Shown: piece by piece, positions 36,295 to 47,114 of the stretch
Layout: every line of letters starts with the position of its first letter
Numbering within the stretch: position 1 is the first letter of the stretch
NCBI GenBank assembly: GCA_021186555.1
Contig: JAJKFL010000237.1
Span: 1-64,000, forward strand
Source: Reticulitermes speratus
Lineage: Eukaryota; Arthropoda; Insecta; Blattodea; Rhinotermitidae
DNA length: 64,000 nucleotides
Reading direction: 5' to 3'
Notes under the pieces: generated by a model
Databases searched by the model: none
Told to the model about the DNA's origin: nothing
Seen by the model: the letters and a program-made list of their open reading frames with translations, nothing else
Position numbers and translations under genes: made by a program

Positions 36295-36410
36295 GTTGCT
36301 CTTTTGAGACTTGTTGTCACGTATACTGTACTATTATTCTCTCGTCTACTCACTAACACAGCTTATGCAAACGTTCGACCACCGCTCGCTTCCGTGTCTC
36401 GTTGCAGACT

Positions 36411-36484
36411 GGATTCGAACCCACGATCCTAGTAATCGAGCGGCCGCAGACACACGCCTTAGACCGCATGGCCACTGGGATCGG
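36411..36484 (-). mobile_element. SINE-B head, right half of a split copy
   Basis: ggattcgaacccacgatcc, agcggccgcagac and cgccttagaccgcatggcc match the tRNA-like head of the SINE-B at 13733-13806. It directly borders the 5' end of the Tx1-like LINE and carries the duplicated ggatt. Confidence 0.85.
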
Positions 36485-36548
36485 CGATTCGATCCCCGGA
36501 ACGTCCAGTCCGTAACGAGTAGTTATACCGTCTGAGCTAATTCGGCCC
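36485..36548 (-). mobile_element. SINE-A tRNA-like head only
   Basis: On the minus strand: gggccgaattagctcagacgg (perfect A-box pattern), then ggactggacgttccggggat and B-box remnant cgaatc. The body is missing; the copy breaks at the B box against the SINE-B head. This is a chimeric or nested SINE, not a functional tRNA gene. Confidence 0.75.
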
Positions 36549-36662
36549 GCCAATCAATACGTCGCCGGTCAATATGTAGGGTAACTTTAAGTGATATTTT
36601 AATTCAATAGTGCAGTTGTTGGTTGTTAAGTGAATTTGACTGTACTTGCTCTCTGTTTGCAG

Positions 36663-36764
36663 GCTGTGCTGGACTCCGAGCAGCAATCTGTCTCCTACGC
36701 GTTATCAGGAACACAAACTGCCATCGTGGAGTACGTGCCTCACGGAGACACGGACATGTTTCAG
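36663..36764 (+). CDS. Pli: Pellino exon B (partial CDS, internal exon)
   Basis: A 102-bp exon, phase 0 at both ends, encodes 34 residues starting AVLDSEQQSVSYALSG and ending VEYVPHGDTDMFQ. It matches the part of Pellino that usually reads AILD..QHSISYTLSRNQ..VEY....DTDMFQ, within the FHA domain. The borders are strong: a pyrimidine-rich tract ending ctctgtttgcag precedes it, and CAG|gtaagg follows. Pellino is a RING-like E3 ubiquitin ligase that binds phosphorylated IRAK/Pelle kinase in Toll signalling; the FHA domain does that binding.

The preceding exon is at 47463-47592 but on the minus strand. Phases join exactly (exon A ends on a whole codon). Several residues differ from the usual family sequence, so a paralogue or decaying copy is possible. 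No further Pellino exons were found in the window. Confidence 0.85.
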
Positions 36765-36903
36765 GTAAGGCTGTGTGCGTTACAGCAAACACGATGTAGC
36801 AGTCATTGAACATTAGTGTTGTCGGCGTGGCTAGACGCGATCGTGGTGTGGCAGCATTGCTGAGATCGAGTGTCCAGGTGGGCGGTGTCTAAAGATTAAG
36901 TAA

Positions 36904-37188
36904 ATGTTAAGGTAAAGTTCTCCCTGGAACAGGGCACGAAGGCCCGAAGTGGGAGGAGAGGTACAGCTCTACTCTTTCTTTAACCTCAGCTCTAAATTGG
37001 GGTGGGTGGTCAACTCCACGCCCCGGCCACTTTACCCCCGAGAATGACCCGGTACCCATTGTATAGGAGGCTGGGTGGGCCACAGGGCCGGTCTGGACGG
37101 GTGCTGAAAATCTCGCCCCCACCGGGATTCGATCCCCGGACCGTCCAGCTTGTAGCGAGTCGCTATACCGACTGAGCTATCCCGGCCC
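36904..37188 (-). mobile_element. SINE-A, full length, 13-bp target duplication
   Basis: The minus strand begins gggccgggatagctcagtcgg (A box), then tatagcgactcgctacaagc, B box ggggatcgaatccc, the body with gaccggccctgtggc, gggtaccgggtc and aaagaaagagtagagctgta, and a tail agggagaactttacc. Flanks aaagattaagtaa at 36891-36903 and 37189-37201 are a perfect 13-bp duplication, the signature of LINE-driven insertion. It lies 140 bp downstream of Pellino exon B, in the following intron. Confidence 0.95.
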
Positions 37189-37201
37189 AAAGATTAAGTA
37201 A

Positions 37202-38362
37202 TAAAAGTAATTTTATTACGCACGTCGGTCGTGTTTTTGACGTACACACACTCCTTGTACCGAACATGCGTAAAGACAGACGAACAAGGCTGTGGTGTGT
37301 TGCTGTGTTAGCTGCGCCTGCAGTAGTCAGATGTCGGCGTCTTGCATGTGCAGTGTGTGATGTGACGGGACGGGTTTGGAAGGAAGCAGGTCGCGGTGGT
37401 AGTCCAGTTAAAGGTGCCATCCCGGCATTAGCTTGGAGGGACTGAGGAAAACCACAAAGAACGTCAGGGATGCGCGTTTTGTGACGTTCTTGTACAACGT
37501 TCGGGTGTTCGGACACAATGTCACGTAAACTGGTCTGTTTGTGGTGGCTGTTGAACTCGGGAACGTCTCGCGCTCTTTGCAGCAGACTTGCGTGTGCAAT
37601 TGTGCGTCATGCAGCAGCAACACGCCACATGAAGAAGACCTTACGTCAGTGTTACCCAGACTTTTCTGCTCGCGGCCCCTTTTGTCTTCCAAAAATAACC
37701 ACGGATCCTCACGTCAATGTAGTGTTCGGATGACAGGTGTCCAAAATTAAAAATGTGTACCTCAGAACTGACCTTATATAGCTACAATACATACCAGTAG
37801 CATAAGTAACAATGCATTGCATGACTTGACCTTAATTGTAAACTGACTGTCACTCGCATCGTGGGTACAGGGGGTTCCTTAATTAGATATTCTAACGGTT
37901 ATACAAAATAGACATCGCCAATTGAAGAAGTTCTGCGATTAATTTTAACAAAGCATTATTTCTTTAATTAAAAAATAAGTAGACTTTTAGGTAGCCATTA
38001 CAGAAATGTATCCATGGATTCCCTGGGAACTGCCGCGGATCCCTTGGGATCCACTGCCGTACATGACTGTGCAGGTTTCCTTCCACAGTATTCGGCAAGT
38101 CAGCTGTAACCGTTAGAAGCCTAGTGTTAGTGTATGTACACAGGTACAGCAGTAAACACTCTGCATTTTGTCCGCATAGCCTACTGCATTCACCGACTGG
38201 TCTGTGGACAAGAAGCAACGTTGTCTGTCAGGTACTGGCTGTATCTTTTGTGTATAATGTAGGTCTTCAGGCGGTTAATGCGTTTGTTTAATGCAATTCA
38301 AACAGGGCGACCCAAGTTCTACCCCTCCCCCAGCCGTCCTCCACCACTCCTGCCCTTTCAGC
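37202..38362. other. No gene; hAT-related fragments
   Basis: cagtgttacccagacttttc followed by cgcggcccc at 37647-37680 looks like a hAT terminal repeat without a visible partner. 37977-38055 is the reverse complement of a second hAT-like end found at 58817-58895 (shared agggaatc, cattacaga and agtagact-type words). Near 37425-37475 is another dispersed-repeat-like stretch. Nothing coding is recognised. Confidence 0.5.
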
Positions 38363-38462
38363 NNNNNNNNNNNNNNNNNNNNNNNNNNNNNNNNNNNNNN
38401 NNNNNNNNNNNNNNNNNNNNNNNNNNNNNNNNNNNNNNNNNNNNNNNNNNNNNNNNNNNNNN
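38363..38462. other. Assembly gap, exactly 100 N
   Basis: One hundred consecutive N, the conventional size for a gap of unknown length, so the contigs on either side are joined by inference. It lies 108 bp from the inner edge of inverted-repeat arm B. ORFs spanning the gap are meaningless. Confidence 1.
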
Positions 38463-38570
38463 AAAAAAGCCAGTAACAACTCGTCCTACCGCATACCGTA
38501 AGTACAGTTCCTGTATATATTTACACATTTTCATCATAATTTATACGGCAATCCTTCTGTTTTGGAATGA

Positions 38571-38715
38571 ACAATGGGTACCGGGTCTATTTCCCGTAAA
38601 GCGGCCGGGGCGTGCAGTTGACCACCCACTCTCATCTAGTGCCAGGGTTAAAGAAAGAGTAGAGCTATACCTCTACTTTACCTCTGGGCCTTCATGGCCT
38701 GTTCTAGGGACACCT
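38571..38715 (+). mobile_element. SINE-A fragment, part of arm B
   Basis: Plus orientation: caatgggtaccgggtctatt, aagcggccggggcgtg and aaagaaagagtagagctata. The 5' half, including the tRNA-like head, is missing because the arm starts inside the element. Confidence 0.85.
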
Positions 38716-38910
38716 TTATCTTTACCTTTACTAGATGGGGGGTGAGTGGTCAACTCCACGCCCCGGCCGCTTTACCCTCGGGAAAGAGACCCGGTACCCA
38801 TTGTATAGGAGGCTGGATGGGCCCCAGGGCCGTTCTAAACGGACGCGGAAAACCTTGCCCACACCGGGATTCGATCCCCGGACCGTCCAGTCCGTAGCGA
38901 GTCGCTACAC
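38716..38910 (-). mobile_element. SINE-A copy, part of arm B
   Basis: Minus orientation with gtgagtggtcaactccacg, ggtacccattgtatagg, the B box (gggattcgatcccc) and the second half of the head (gtccgtagcgagtcgctac). Counterpart of 26652-26832. Confidence 0.85.
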
Positions 38911-39573
38911 TGGACTGAACGCTTCAAGTGCAATACAGAAGGCACTGACAGTAGCAGCAACAATTTATTGAGCGAGACAGGCAACACACTTGGCACGTAA
39001 TATTGTGACGCGTTCGCGTAACCACTGCTGCAATGAAAACGCAACAACGCGGTACGCTTTACAAGATCACACGGATTTAATCAATTGTGACGCAATAAGT
39101 ACCAAATATTATGAGTGCGTGTGTGTGTCTGCATTCTTGCCTTAGTTATCTGGCAAGCAAGTGGCATCTTTTCTGTACCGTATTATATTGTCATGTGTAG
39201 CCCTTCTTGCTCTACCAGATGTTTCCACATTATCTCATTAAAGGAAAGATTTTCGGAGAAAGAATTAACTGAACATAAAATGTGTGTTTTTATTTTCTCT
39301 ATAAATATTCCATGAAACATCTCTCATTCTAAAAAGAACTCAACGAGATATTATAAATGTACGTAGTTCTTCATGTAAAGTACCCGTTATTCTTGTCAGA
39401 TTTTAATCAAACTTGAATTTTCTCAACAGATTTTAAAAAAATACTCAAATATCAAATTTCATGAAAACCCGTCCAGTGGGAGCTGAGTTGTTCCACGCGG
39501 ACGGACAGACATGAAGAACCTAATAGTCGTTTTTTCGCAATTTTGCAAACGCGCCTAAAATGCATTCATAACT

Positions 39574-40106
39574 TAGGCTAGTGTATCGATATTATCAGCA
39601 TAGTCGTAAAGACGAGTTAGTAAAGCAACATGTCTGACACACAAACAACTTTTAATTCTTCAAAATATTAAACAGATTTTCAAGGTAAGCCAAAAGAAAA
39701 AACAGATACATGTAAATTCCACATTATATTCACCGTGCATCATGATATCAAATCACAAATTAAAAATCCAACAAATGCACTGTATTTTAATCTTAATTCA
39801 CCGTGCATTTCTGTAATCAACGATAGGTCACCAATTTATACCTTTATACCTTTATTGACGGTTTGTGCATTTGTTGGTGACCTATTGTTAAATGCACTGT
39901 ATTTCCACATGTATAGTCTAATGCCCCTACATATGTTTCGGCTTTACCAAGCCATCATCAAGCGGTCCCAAGTTTACACGCACTACACATCAATTAGTTC
40001 ATCTAATAACGTCTCTTATATCACACATTATACCAGTATTGAAACATATAAAATCAGTACGTGTCAGTGCGTACTTATGATATGTATATATATATATATA
40101 TAAAGT
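39574..40106. other. No gene; hairpin-class motif
   Basis: AT-rich DNA. Minus-strand cttgatgatggctt...aagccgaaacatat at about 39934-39966 belongs to the hairpin motif class; its stem ggctt/aagcc is perfect. A (TA)n run at about 40083-40102 forms the insertion site of the next SINE. Confidence 0.5.
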
Positions 40107-40380
40107 GGGCCGGGATAGCGTAGTCTGTATAGCTACTCGCTACGGGCTGGACGGTCCGAGGATCGAATCCCGGTGGGGCGAGATTTTCAGCACCCGTCCA
40201 GACCGGCCCTGGGGCCAAACCAGCCTCCTATACAATGGGTACCGGGTCTATTTCCCGGGGTTAAGCGGCCGGGGTGTGGAGTTGCAACCCACCCCATCTA
40301 GCGCCGGGGTTAAAGAAAGAGTACAGCTATACCTCTACTCCCCCTGTGGGCCTTCGTGGCCTGTTCTAGGGAAAACTTTA
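40107..40380 (+). mobile_element. SINE-A, full length, in a (TA)n tract
   Basis: Head gggccgggatagcgtagtct, ctactcgctacgggctggac, B box aggatcgaatcccgg, body and tail gttctagggaaaacttta are all present. (TA)n runs lie on both sides (40083-40102 and 40379-40396), consistent with a duplicated AT-rich target. Confidence 0.92.
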
Positions 40381-40630
40381 TATATATATATATATAAAAA
40401 GGTTAAAAAGTTTGAAATGTTTTTAAGATTACATTTATATATGTTGGTTTGAAATTTATGGCAGCCTTGTTTTTAGTGTACGGAATATCCAGGTTAAGTT
40501 GCGCATTTGCTGTATTATGTTGTTACGTGTCCTGTATTGTGATTTGTAATCTTCTGATTTAGATAAATGTAAGTTGATTCACATAAGAATGTTCTTTTTC
40601 ATCTTCTAAACTTTACCACGAGAACTCATA

Positions 40631-40852
40631 CAATAATTCAATTCAATTCAATGGGTATTTATTAACGTGCAGAATTAACAGCACAAGTGCCAATTACAAA
40701 GCCAGCACAAAAGCACTAATAAAACACAAAACAGTACAAATACACAAGACAAACACTAAAGACACAAAATAAATAAGTAATAAAACAATGTAAATAAGTA
40801 CTGGGGCAGAAATCCAATACCCTGACAGAACATAGATGACTTGATTTATTAC
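40631..40852 (-). mobile_element. Second copy of the CR1-like 3' end
   Basis: caattcaatgggtatttatt, cgtgcagaattaacagcac and acacaagacaaacactaaag repeat the sequence at 40858-41050, the 3' UTR of the neighbouring LINE. Both end in a pentanucleotide (AATTC)n tail. It is either a heavily truncated second insertion into the tail of the first or the product of a template jump. Confidence 0.85.
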
Positions 40853-41097
40853 TAATTCAATTCAATTCAATGGGTATTTATTAACGTGCAGACTTAACAG
40901 CAACAAGAGCCAATAAAAAAGCCAGCACTAAAGCACAACACAAAACAGTACAAATACACAAGACAAACACTAAGGTAACAAAACAAATATGAAGTAAAAC
41001 CACGTAAAAGAAGTACTGGATCCAATACCCTGACCGAACATAGCTGACTTGTTATAAAAATGTCGCATGGACCGAACTACAGCGTCTAAATCAATAT

Positions 41098-43958
41098 TTA
41101 CACTAACAACAAGTCATTAATCAAAACAGGCCTACCATTGAATACACAAATATCCCCACTGATGGCATTAGCCGCGGAAGCGCATCTTGCGGATGGGCAG
41201 TTTCGACAGTTTAAATTAACATAAAACAGTTTAAAATCTCTAAAATTTCGATTCAGCACACGAAGGCCAACACTTTCCAAAAGAGTAGGGCAAATTTTTA
41301 AACCATTATAAACATTAAGTAAAAAAAGGGCGTCTAAGTGGCACCTACGATCACTTAAAGTATGTAAGTCCAAGTAATTTAAAGCATTAGCATACCTGTA
41401 GGGTAAGTGACTAAAAAAACGACGATGACAGAGAAACACAAACTTGCGCTGGATGCGCTCAAGCTTTCTGGCATCAGTGGAAGTAATCGAGTTCCACGTA
41501 ACAGAGGCATGTTCTAACTTAGGCCTAACTAATGTGCAATATAGCATCAAGAGGCTCTGCAGAGTGGAAAAGGAAAAAGTTACTGACCGAATTAACCCCA
41601 GTAACCTAATTGATTGAGAAAAAATATAATCCACATGACTGTGAAAGTGTAGCTTGGAGTCAATTTGCACTCCCAGATCTTTGATGCATTCGGTTCGAGT
41701 AATCAAGGAATCACGTAATTTGTAATCAAAATGGAGTAAATTCGTTTTCCTAGAAAATGAAATAACTCTAGTCTTGTTGATGTTGAGCTTCATAAAATTA
41801 GAGATGCACCATCCACGAACACGATTTATATCAGATTGTATTAACAGACTGTCGCGAGGGACTTTACTTCACGAAAAATTTTGTTGTCATCCGCAAAGAG
41901 AAGGCAATTAGAATACTTGACCACACCTAACAAATCGTTGATAAAAATGTTGAAAAGCAGTGGTCCCAAAACGGATCCTTGAGGCACACCAGATAGCACA
42001 GCATATGACGTGGAAAGCGCTCCACAGTAACGGACAGAAGATGTTCTGCTGGTTAAGTAACTACGGAACCAGCTAACGTAACCGGCAGACAGTCCGAAGT
42101 CACTTAATTTTCGAAGTAGCATCTCATGCGAAACGAGATCAAACGCGTTACTGAAGTCAAAATAAATGGAATCGACCTGTCTCTGGGAATGAACCAGCGG
42201 AGCAATAAAGTCTAAATAGGCAACAAGATTTGTAGCAGTGGATTTGGATTTCATAAAGCCGTGCTGCGAAGGATTAAATTTGGACTTAACATAGTGAAAA
42301 ACCTGTTCATAAATAACAAATTCAAATATTTTGGAAAATGTATTAAGTATAGAAATAGGCCTGTAATTATTCACTGAAGCTCTGTTTCCTTTTTTAAAAA
42401 CTGGGATAACGGCAGTCTGTTTCCAAAGGGTAGGGAAACTTCGCTGACATAAGCTAAGGTTGAAAATAAATTTAAGAACAGGTACAAAAATATCCGAACA
42501 ACCCTTTATAATAAATGCAGGTATGTTGTCAATACCAACAGATTTTGAAGGTCGTAAGCGCTTGATGGCCTTGCAGATGTCGAAGTCAGAGACTGGTGCT
42601 AGAGATAGAGAATCAAAGGACTGAAAAGCAGTAGAGGGGTCACGTAGGTAGGGGTTTTTGAAGACACTTTTAAAGTAGTCAGCAAAAGCCTCAGCAACTT
42701 CTCGTGGTTGGGACAGATGGTTTCCATTTACCTCAAGATCAATTGAATTGTTATCACTTTTCCTGAATGAAGAAACATATTTCCAAAAATGCACAGGATT
42801 TGTCTTGAGGTTATTATCAATACTTTTAAGCCACTGAAGCTTGTCAGACTTTATGGTAGCTTTGACAAGTCTACGGTATGCGGAAAATTTGTCATAAAAG
42901 TAGTTACACTTATATTTCTTAAAACGCATGTAAAAGTAATTCTTTTTCCTAATATACAATTTTAATTCATTGGAAAACCATACGGGGAATTTGCACCTCT
43001 TTACGCACCTAGTAGGAATAGCCTTTTCAATTGCATGAGTAACAGCAACTGTGAGTCTATCGACAGCAGCGTCAACAGAGGTTTCATTATAGAGAGAAGA
43101 CCAGTCGTGTGTAGACAGAGTGTTATATAACACTAAGTAATCCCCAGAAGAATACTTTCTAACAGAAATATTAGGCAATAAATTTGACCTTCTAGTAGGT
43201 AGCAATAATTCAGCCACAAAAGGAGGATGGAAAACGTCCGGGTGCACAAGATAGTGCGCGTCATAGCTAATGGAAAAATCAGTGAAGTTGGTGAAAAGAA
43301 GGTCGAGCAGGTTGCCATTGTTGCAAGAATAATTCTGCTGAGATACGCCGAGTAAACACGTGGAGGTGTATATGGCTTCACCCTTTAATTTGTTATAGTA
43401 GTGTGAACTACTAGAAGATACTCCCAGTTTCCAGTCAAAACCAGGTACATTGAAGTCTCCAATAACGAGAACTCGAAAATTATGGGTGTCTAATATATTT
43501 TCTAAACTGCAAAAATACTGCTTTGTAGTGTCCACAGCTGTGTCCGGCGCAAAGTAATGGTTACCAATAAGTAAATTAATGCCATCCATGGCAGGTATTT
43601 CAACCCACACGCATTCCTCTACCAGTTCTAGGTCAGCTCTACGTACAACGCCTGAGACGTTATCGGATATGCCAATTAAGGCACCACCTCCACGTGATTT
43701 CACTGTACTGACTCTGTCAGCTCTGTACACCAAGTAAGTTCCAGGAAAAAGATTTTGATTGTAACACAAACCATTGAGCCAGGTTTCGGTCAAACAGATA
43801 ACAGGGAAATCAGATGAGTGGACATTAGCAAATAGTTCCGAAGCCTTTGTCCTAAGGCCACGAACGTTCTGGTAGTAAATGTCTAAATGTGTGTGTAAGA
43901 TAGATGGGCTATCACCAAAACCATTTGCGAGAGAGTTGTCCATTATTCGCTGGGGCAA
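41098..43958 (-). pseudogene. LINE ORF2: endonuclease and reverse transcriptase
   Basis: The endonuclease starts IYYQNVRGLRTKASELF and shows CLTETWLN (catalytic Glu), VIGDFNVPGFDW (Asp/Asn) and a C-terminal strand around LLFTNFTD. The reverse transcriptase shows PSKSVGIDNIPAFIIK, NNYRPISILNTFSKIFE, YFDFSNAFDLVSHEML (first Asp), SGVPQGSVLGPLLFNIFIND and CLLFADDNKIF (catalytic FADD).

The first 705 codons are uninterrupted. A one-base shift near 41858 (an A-run in GTAAAGTCC) moves the frame, after which KDLGVQIDSKLHFHSHVD and ALNYLDLHTLSDRR complete a thumb and C-terminal domain ending at 41098. The whole protein would be about 945 residues, normal for the group. Confidence 0.9.
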
Positions 43959-45119
43959 GTGCCTCCTCCTTCGGCCCTAACGGTACCAATGGGGACAACG
44001 GCATCCGGTGTAAACTTAAGACTGGAGGGTGATGCCGGTGCTTGGGTCTCAGTGGCTTTGTCGGGACATTCCAAGGCGTATACCTGCTCAGGACTAAGCC
44101 GCCCGTAAAACGGTGCAATTAAGCAGCCATTTGGCCAGGCTGCACTGTCATTAACCAGGAGAAAATCGTCTTCCATAACTGACACATGAAACGATAAATA
44201 AGAATTAAATTTGGTTTTCAACTTAGTGCAAGTAAGAGAGGCCAACTTTAAATGGCCCTGCAAGTAAGTTTCAACATCTGATGCCGAAACATCAGGACCA
44301 AGGCGCGATATGAAAAGTGATTTTAATTTCGGTTTTTTAGTTGTTACAGGGAGGCAGGAGGAGTTTCTGGCCCCTACCATAGCTGGCCTACTTTTATGTG
44401 TCCCAGAAATAGGAAGACCATCCGGTTTATTCCTCTTCTTTTTGATTACCATAGTGAAGCCTTCGTCTCAGTTCTCAGCATGTGGAACCAGAAACTTAGT
44501 AGATGTCGCTTGTACTCGTCCAGGGTTATCAGGATTAGCCGGGTTTGGCTACGAGATGTGGAGCCAGTAGTTAGAACATCCCTGTAGGATTTGACCGTGT
44601 TTGCTTCTGGAACAGCAGATGGGGGGGCTTCACAAGTCGCCCCCAGACTAAGGGACACACGACAGCGACACTCTGCAGCTGCTATGTGATCCAGTTTGAT
44701 GTTAAGATTTTCGTTATCCTTTCTCAATATCTTTACCTCATCAGATAATTTTTGCACAATGTCGACCAAGTTTTCAATCAGTTTGTTGGCGCTCTCACCG
44801 TTTGAACGAATAGCTTCAAGCTGGGCACCAAGTAGGTCGATGTCATGGTCGTTGCGAGCGATATGATCACCATCATAAGGCACCCTCGGGGTAGGACGAA
44901 GAGGAGTATCGTCACTCCTGCCAGCACGTTGTTTCAGCCTACAGGAATCACACTGATAGGTGGACTCACCATTCACAAAGTAGACAGAGTACTCACTATT
45001 ACTCAGCCGAAGGCAAGCTTGGTGAAATCGAGAAGCACATGGCCCACAACAACGTAAAGATTTATGTTTGCCATAAAAGGCCTTTTACACACGCCACACT
45101 GATGTTTGCTCGCCGTCAT
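43943..45119 (-). pseudogene. LINE ORF1 with PHD-like finger and coiled coil
   Basis: Chosen start ATG at 45119 (MTASKHQ), followed by a Cys/His array, CGVCK, then RCCGPCASRFHQACLRL, then YQCDSCR, in the order of a PHD-type zinc finger. A heptad-rich stretch after residue 100 (LIENLVDIVQKLSDEVKILR) predicts a coiled coil for oligomerisation. The C-terminal part (LFISRLGPDVSASDVETYLQ...) resembles the RNA-binding half of LINE ORF1 proteins.

Lesions: one base missing in an A-run near 45092, a shift near 44530, and TGA near 44470. PHD-type fingers are known in ORF1 of some CR1-like elements. Confidence 0.75.
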
Positions 45120-45249
45120 TTCGCCGGCAAGGCAGGAGAGTCGACCGGCTGGCAGACCCCACACTCACAGATACTAGCAACACTGACGCACCAGGAGGGA
45201 GCACTGAATAGACACGTCCGTACTGGTCGACAGCCACCACAATAATGAT

Positions 45250-47110
45250 AAGAAACTTAAAGAAAGTAAATTAACAGATGGGAAAAGCATTTAACAGACC
45301 GTGCAGTCTGCTGTGTTACATTAACAATGCAGTATCAGTGTGTGCAATGCTGTCTAGACACAACAGTCCAGCCGAACAAAGCTTACGAATTCCGCGCGAT
45401 ACTTGACAACTGCAGTGTCAGTAGCCTACAGTCAGTTTGAGAGATTGCCATATCATGGGCATGCTCGTCTTCGCACTACGGATGAATGCACTTCCGTTCA
45501 ACTTTAATCCACGTGTTAACCGCCTGGTCGCTTACGACATGCGGACAAATCAGAAACTTCTGCTTATAACCCGTAATCGGGCATACGTCATTTCTCAGCT
45601 TGCCCTTTAATCGAGAAAATGCCTTATAACGGCACATACCTGTAGATACGGTTCTGGTTCCCGCTTGGCCTTTAAACTTGGCATTCGTTAGACTGAAGTA
45701 ATTTATATTTATCGTTAAAGATAAACATAGTTATAATTATTTAATTTGGGTTTTTTAAATGAAACAAGGCATTTTTACGGGTCTAGGTTGAAATAAAGAT
45801 CGGTTGTTCCTTTTTTACCTAGTAATACACACAACTAAAATTCCGAACTTATAGATTTGCAGTTATGTCGGTTTATTTGGGGCGTTAGGACATCATTACA
45901 AAACGGATTTTAGCAGAGCTTCTTAAAGTTCACTGTTTCCTTAACGCCTAGTACGACTCACAATGTTCCCGAGTTGCGTAGATTCATTCATTGCTCATTA
46001 TGGGCTCTCAGCTATCTTGAATTGATACCGTTTCAATGCGCTTTATAAAAATTTTTGTACCTTATCTGAAACTCTCTCACATATGCGACTCACCGTTTGA
46101 ATCTAATGATCACGCACACAACGTAGTCAGCTCTGCGTAGCAGTCAAACATATAAGGTTATCGGGTACTGATTGCAAGAGCATATCCACTCCGCCTTGTT
46201 TAGCAAAACAGAATATACCTGAACAGTCAGACTCACCATACAAAAACATTTTTGAACCTAAATGAACATACGAAGACATAGGTGAAAATTCAGCATCAAG
46301 AAAAATGAAGATTTAATTTTCAGACAAAAGCCTTAAAAAACATAAAAGATTTGTTTGCCGTTTTATTTGAAAAGACAGGAGATGACGTACTTTGCACCCA
46401 CAAATTCGCTGTCAGAAGGTTGACGTAATATTTCTCGAACACGAAATTTAACACTGCCTGCGATACACGCTACACAAAGCTCCTTTATGACTGTCCAGTT
46501 TGTTCATTTCTGATCTGTTTGGTTTTGTTTCTCACTACGCTAACTACACAGTAGGAAACGTGTGAAATACACGTCCTATGTCTGACTCAGCCAATAGATA
46601 TAAAAATCTTAACAAGTGAATTACCGCTCGAAAGCTGGATTGTTTTCAGTCGACTGACGTACATACATCTCACTCAGTGGCAAAACGTTAGTACACAACT
46701 CAGCCGATCCAAGCTATCGATAACAGCCTTCTTGTTACAGACTGAGTTTCCTCCTGGTAAAGTAGTCGGCAGCGTGAAACAAACCAAATATTCATTTAAC
46801 GCGGAATGGAGGTATACGATTCACTAATTATTTTTAACTTGTTGAACCCCGACGCGCTCAGGGCAGGAAAGGATGACGACGGTTTAAAGGGCGCCTTAGA
46901 CAATACGTCAGACCTAAAGGTTAACTGACACTGCTTTAGAACACGATTAGTTCAGACGGACTGCATTCCATCACTACTGTTCCATTCCTCCTTTTTCAGA
47001 GGCATCAGTCTGTTGACTCACTAACTCCAGTTCCAATTCCCTCACATTGTTTATGTACATCCGTTGTGTCAGTGACATGAATGTCAGTACCTTTATTAGA
47101 CGGCAGAGTC
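45250..47110. other. No gene recognised
   Basis: No ORF with a domain, no tandem repeat and no SINE were seen. This is intronic or intergenic DNA upstream of the minus-strand LINE and downstream, in transcription sense, of Pellino exon A. Confidence 0.5.
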
Positions 47111-47114
47111 TAAT

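Larger units (their letters stand above)
31516..36410 (-). mobile_element. Tx1/L1-like LINE, nearly full length
   Basis: A 4.9-kb element on the minus strand. It has about 115 bp of 5' leader, ORF1 with a CCHC knuckle, ORF2 with endonuclease, reverse transcriptase and a C-terminal Cys/His region, then about 200 bp of 3' UTR ending in an A-rich tract (plus strand tttctttaaattaaaaaa). It is bounded by a 5-bp direct repeat, ggatt (31511-31515 and 36411-36415), in the B box of a SINE-B. L1/Tx1 affinity rests on ORF order, the LLNADYKIYTRIIAHRM block and the C-terminal region. A handful of point lesions indicate a dead but fairly recent copy. Confidence 0.85.
38571..39573 (-). repeat. Arm B of the 1-kb inverted repeat
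   Basis: Reverse complement of 25991-26990 with about 1% difference overall and a slightly higher density at the far end (39500-39573). It contains the same two oppositely oriented SINE-A copies. The match begins abruptly at acaatgggtacc (38571), in the middle of a SINE. Confidence 0.95.
40853..45119 (-). mobile_element. CR1/Jockey-like LINE, near complete
   Basis: Minus-strand element of about 4.3 kb with ORF1 (45119-43943), ORF2 (43958-41098) overlapping by 16 nt, a 3' UTR of about 240 bp and a (ATTGA)n-type tail at 40853-40872 instead of poly(A). A short-tandem-repeat tail and a PHD-like finger in ORF1 fit the CR1-like group. The 5' UTR probably runs a little beyond 45119, but its limit is not visible. 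The few lesions (about four) mean a recently dead copy. Confidence 0.85.

Noticed and set aside
36411-36548. Functional tRNA genes (good A and B boxes)
   Set aside because: Both heads belong to SINE families, lack a closed acceptor stem and break at the B box.
38278-38745. ORFs running through the N gap
   Set aside because: Unknown bases cannot support a reading frame.
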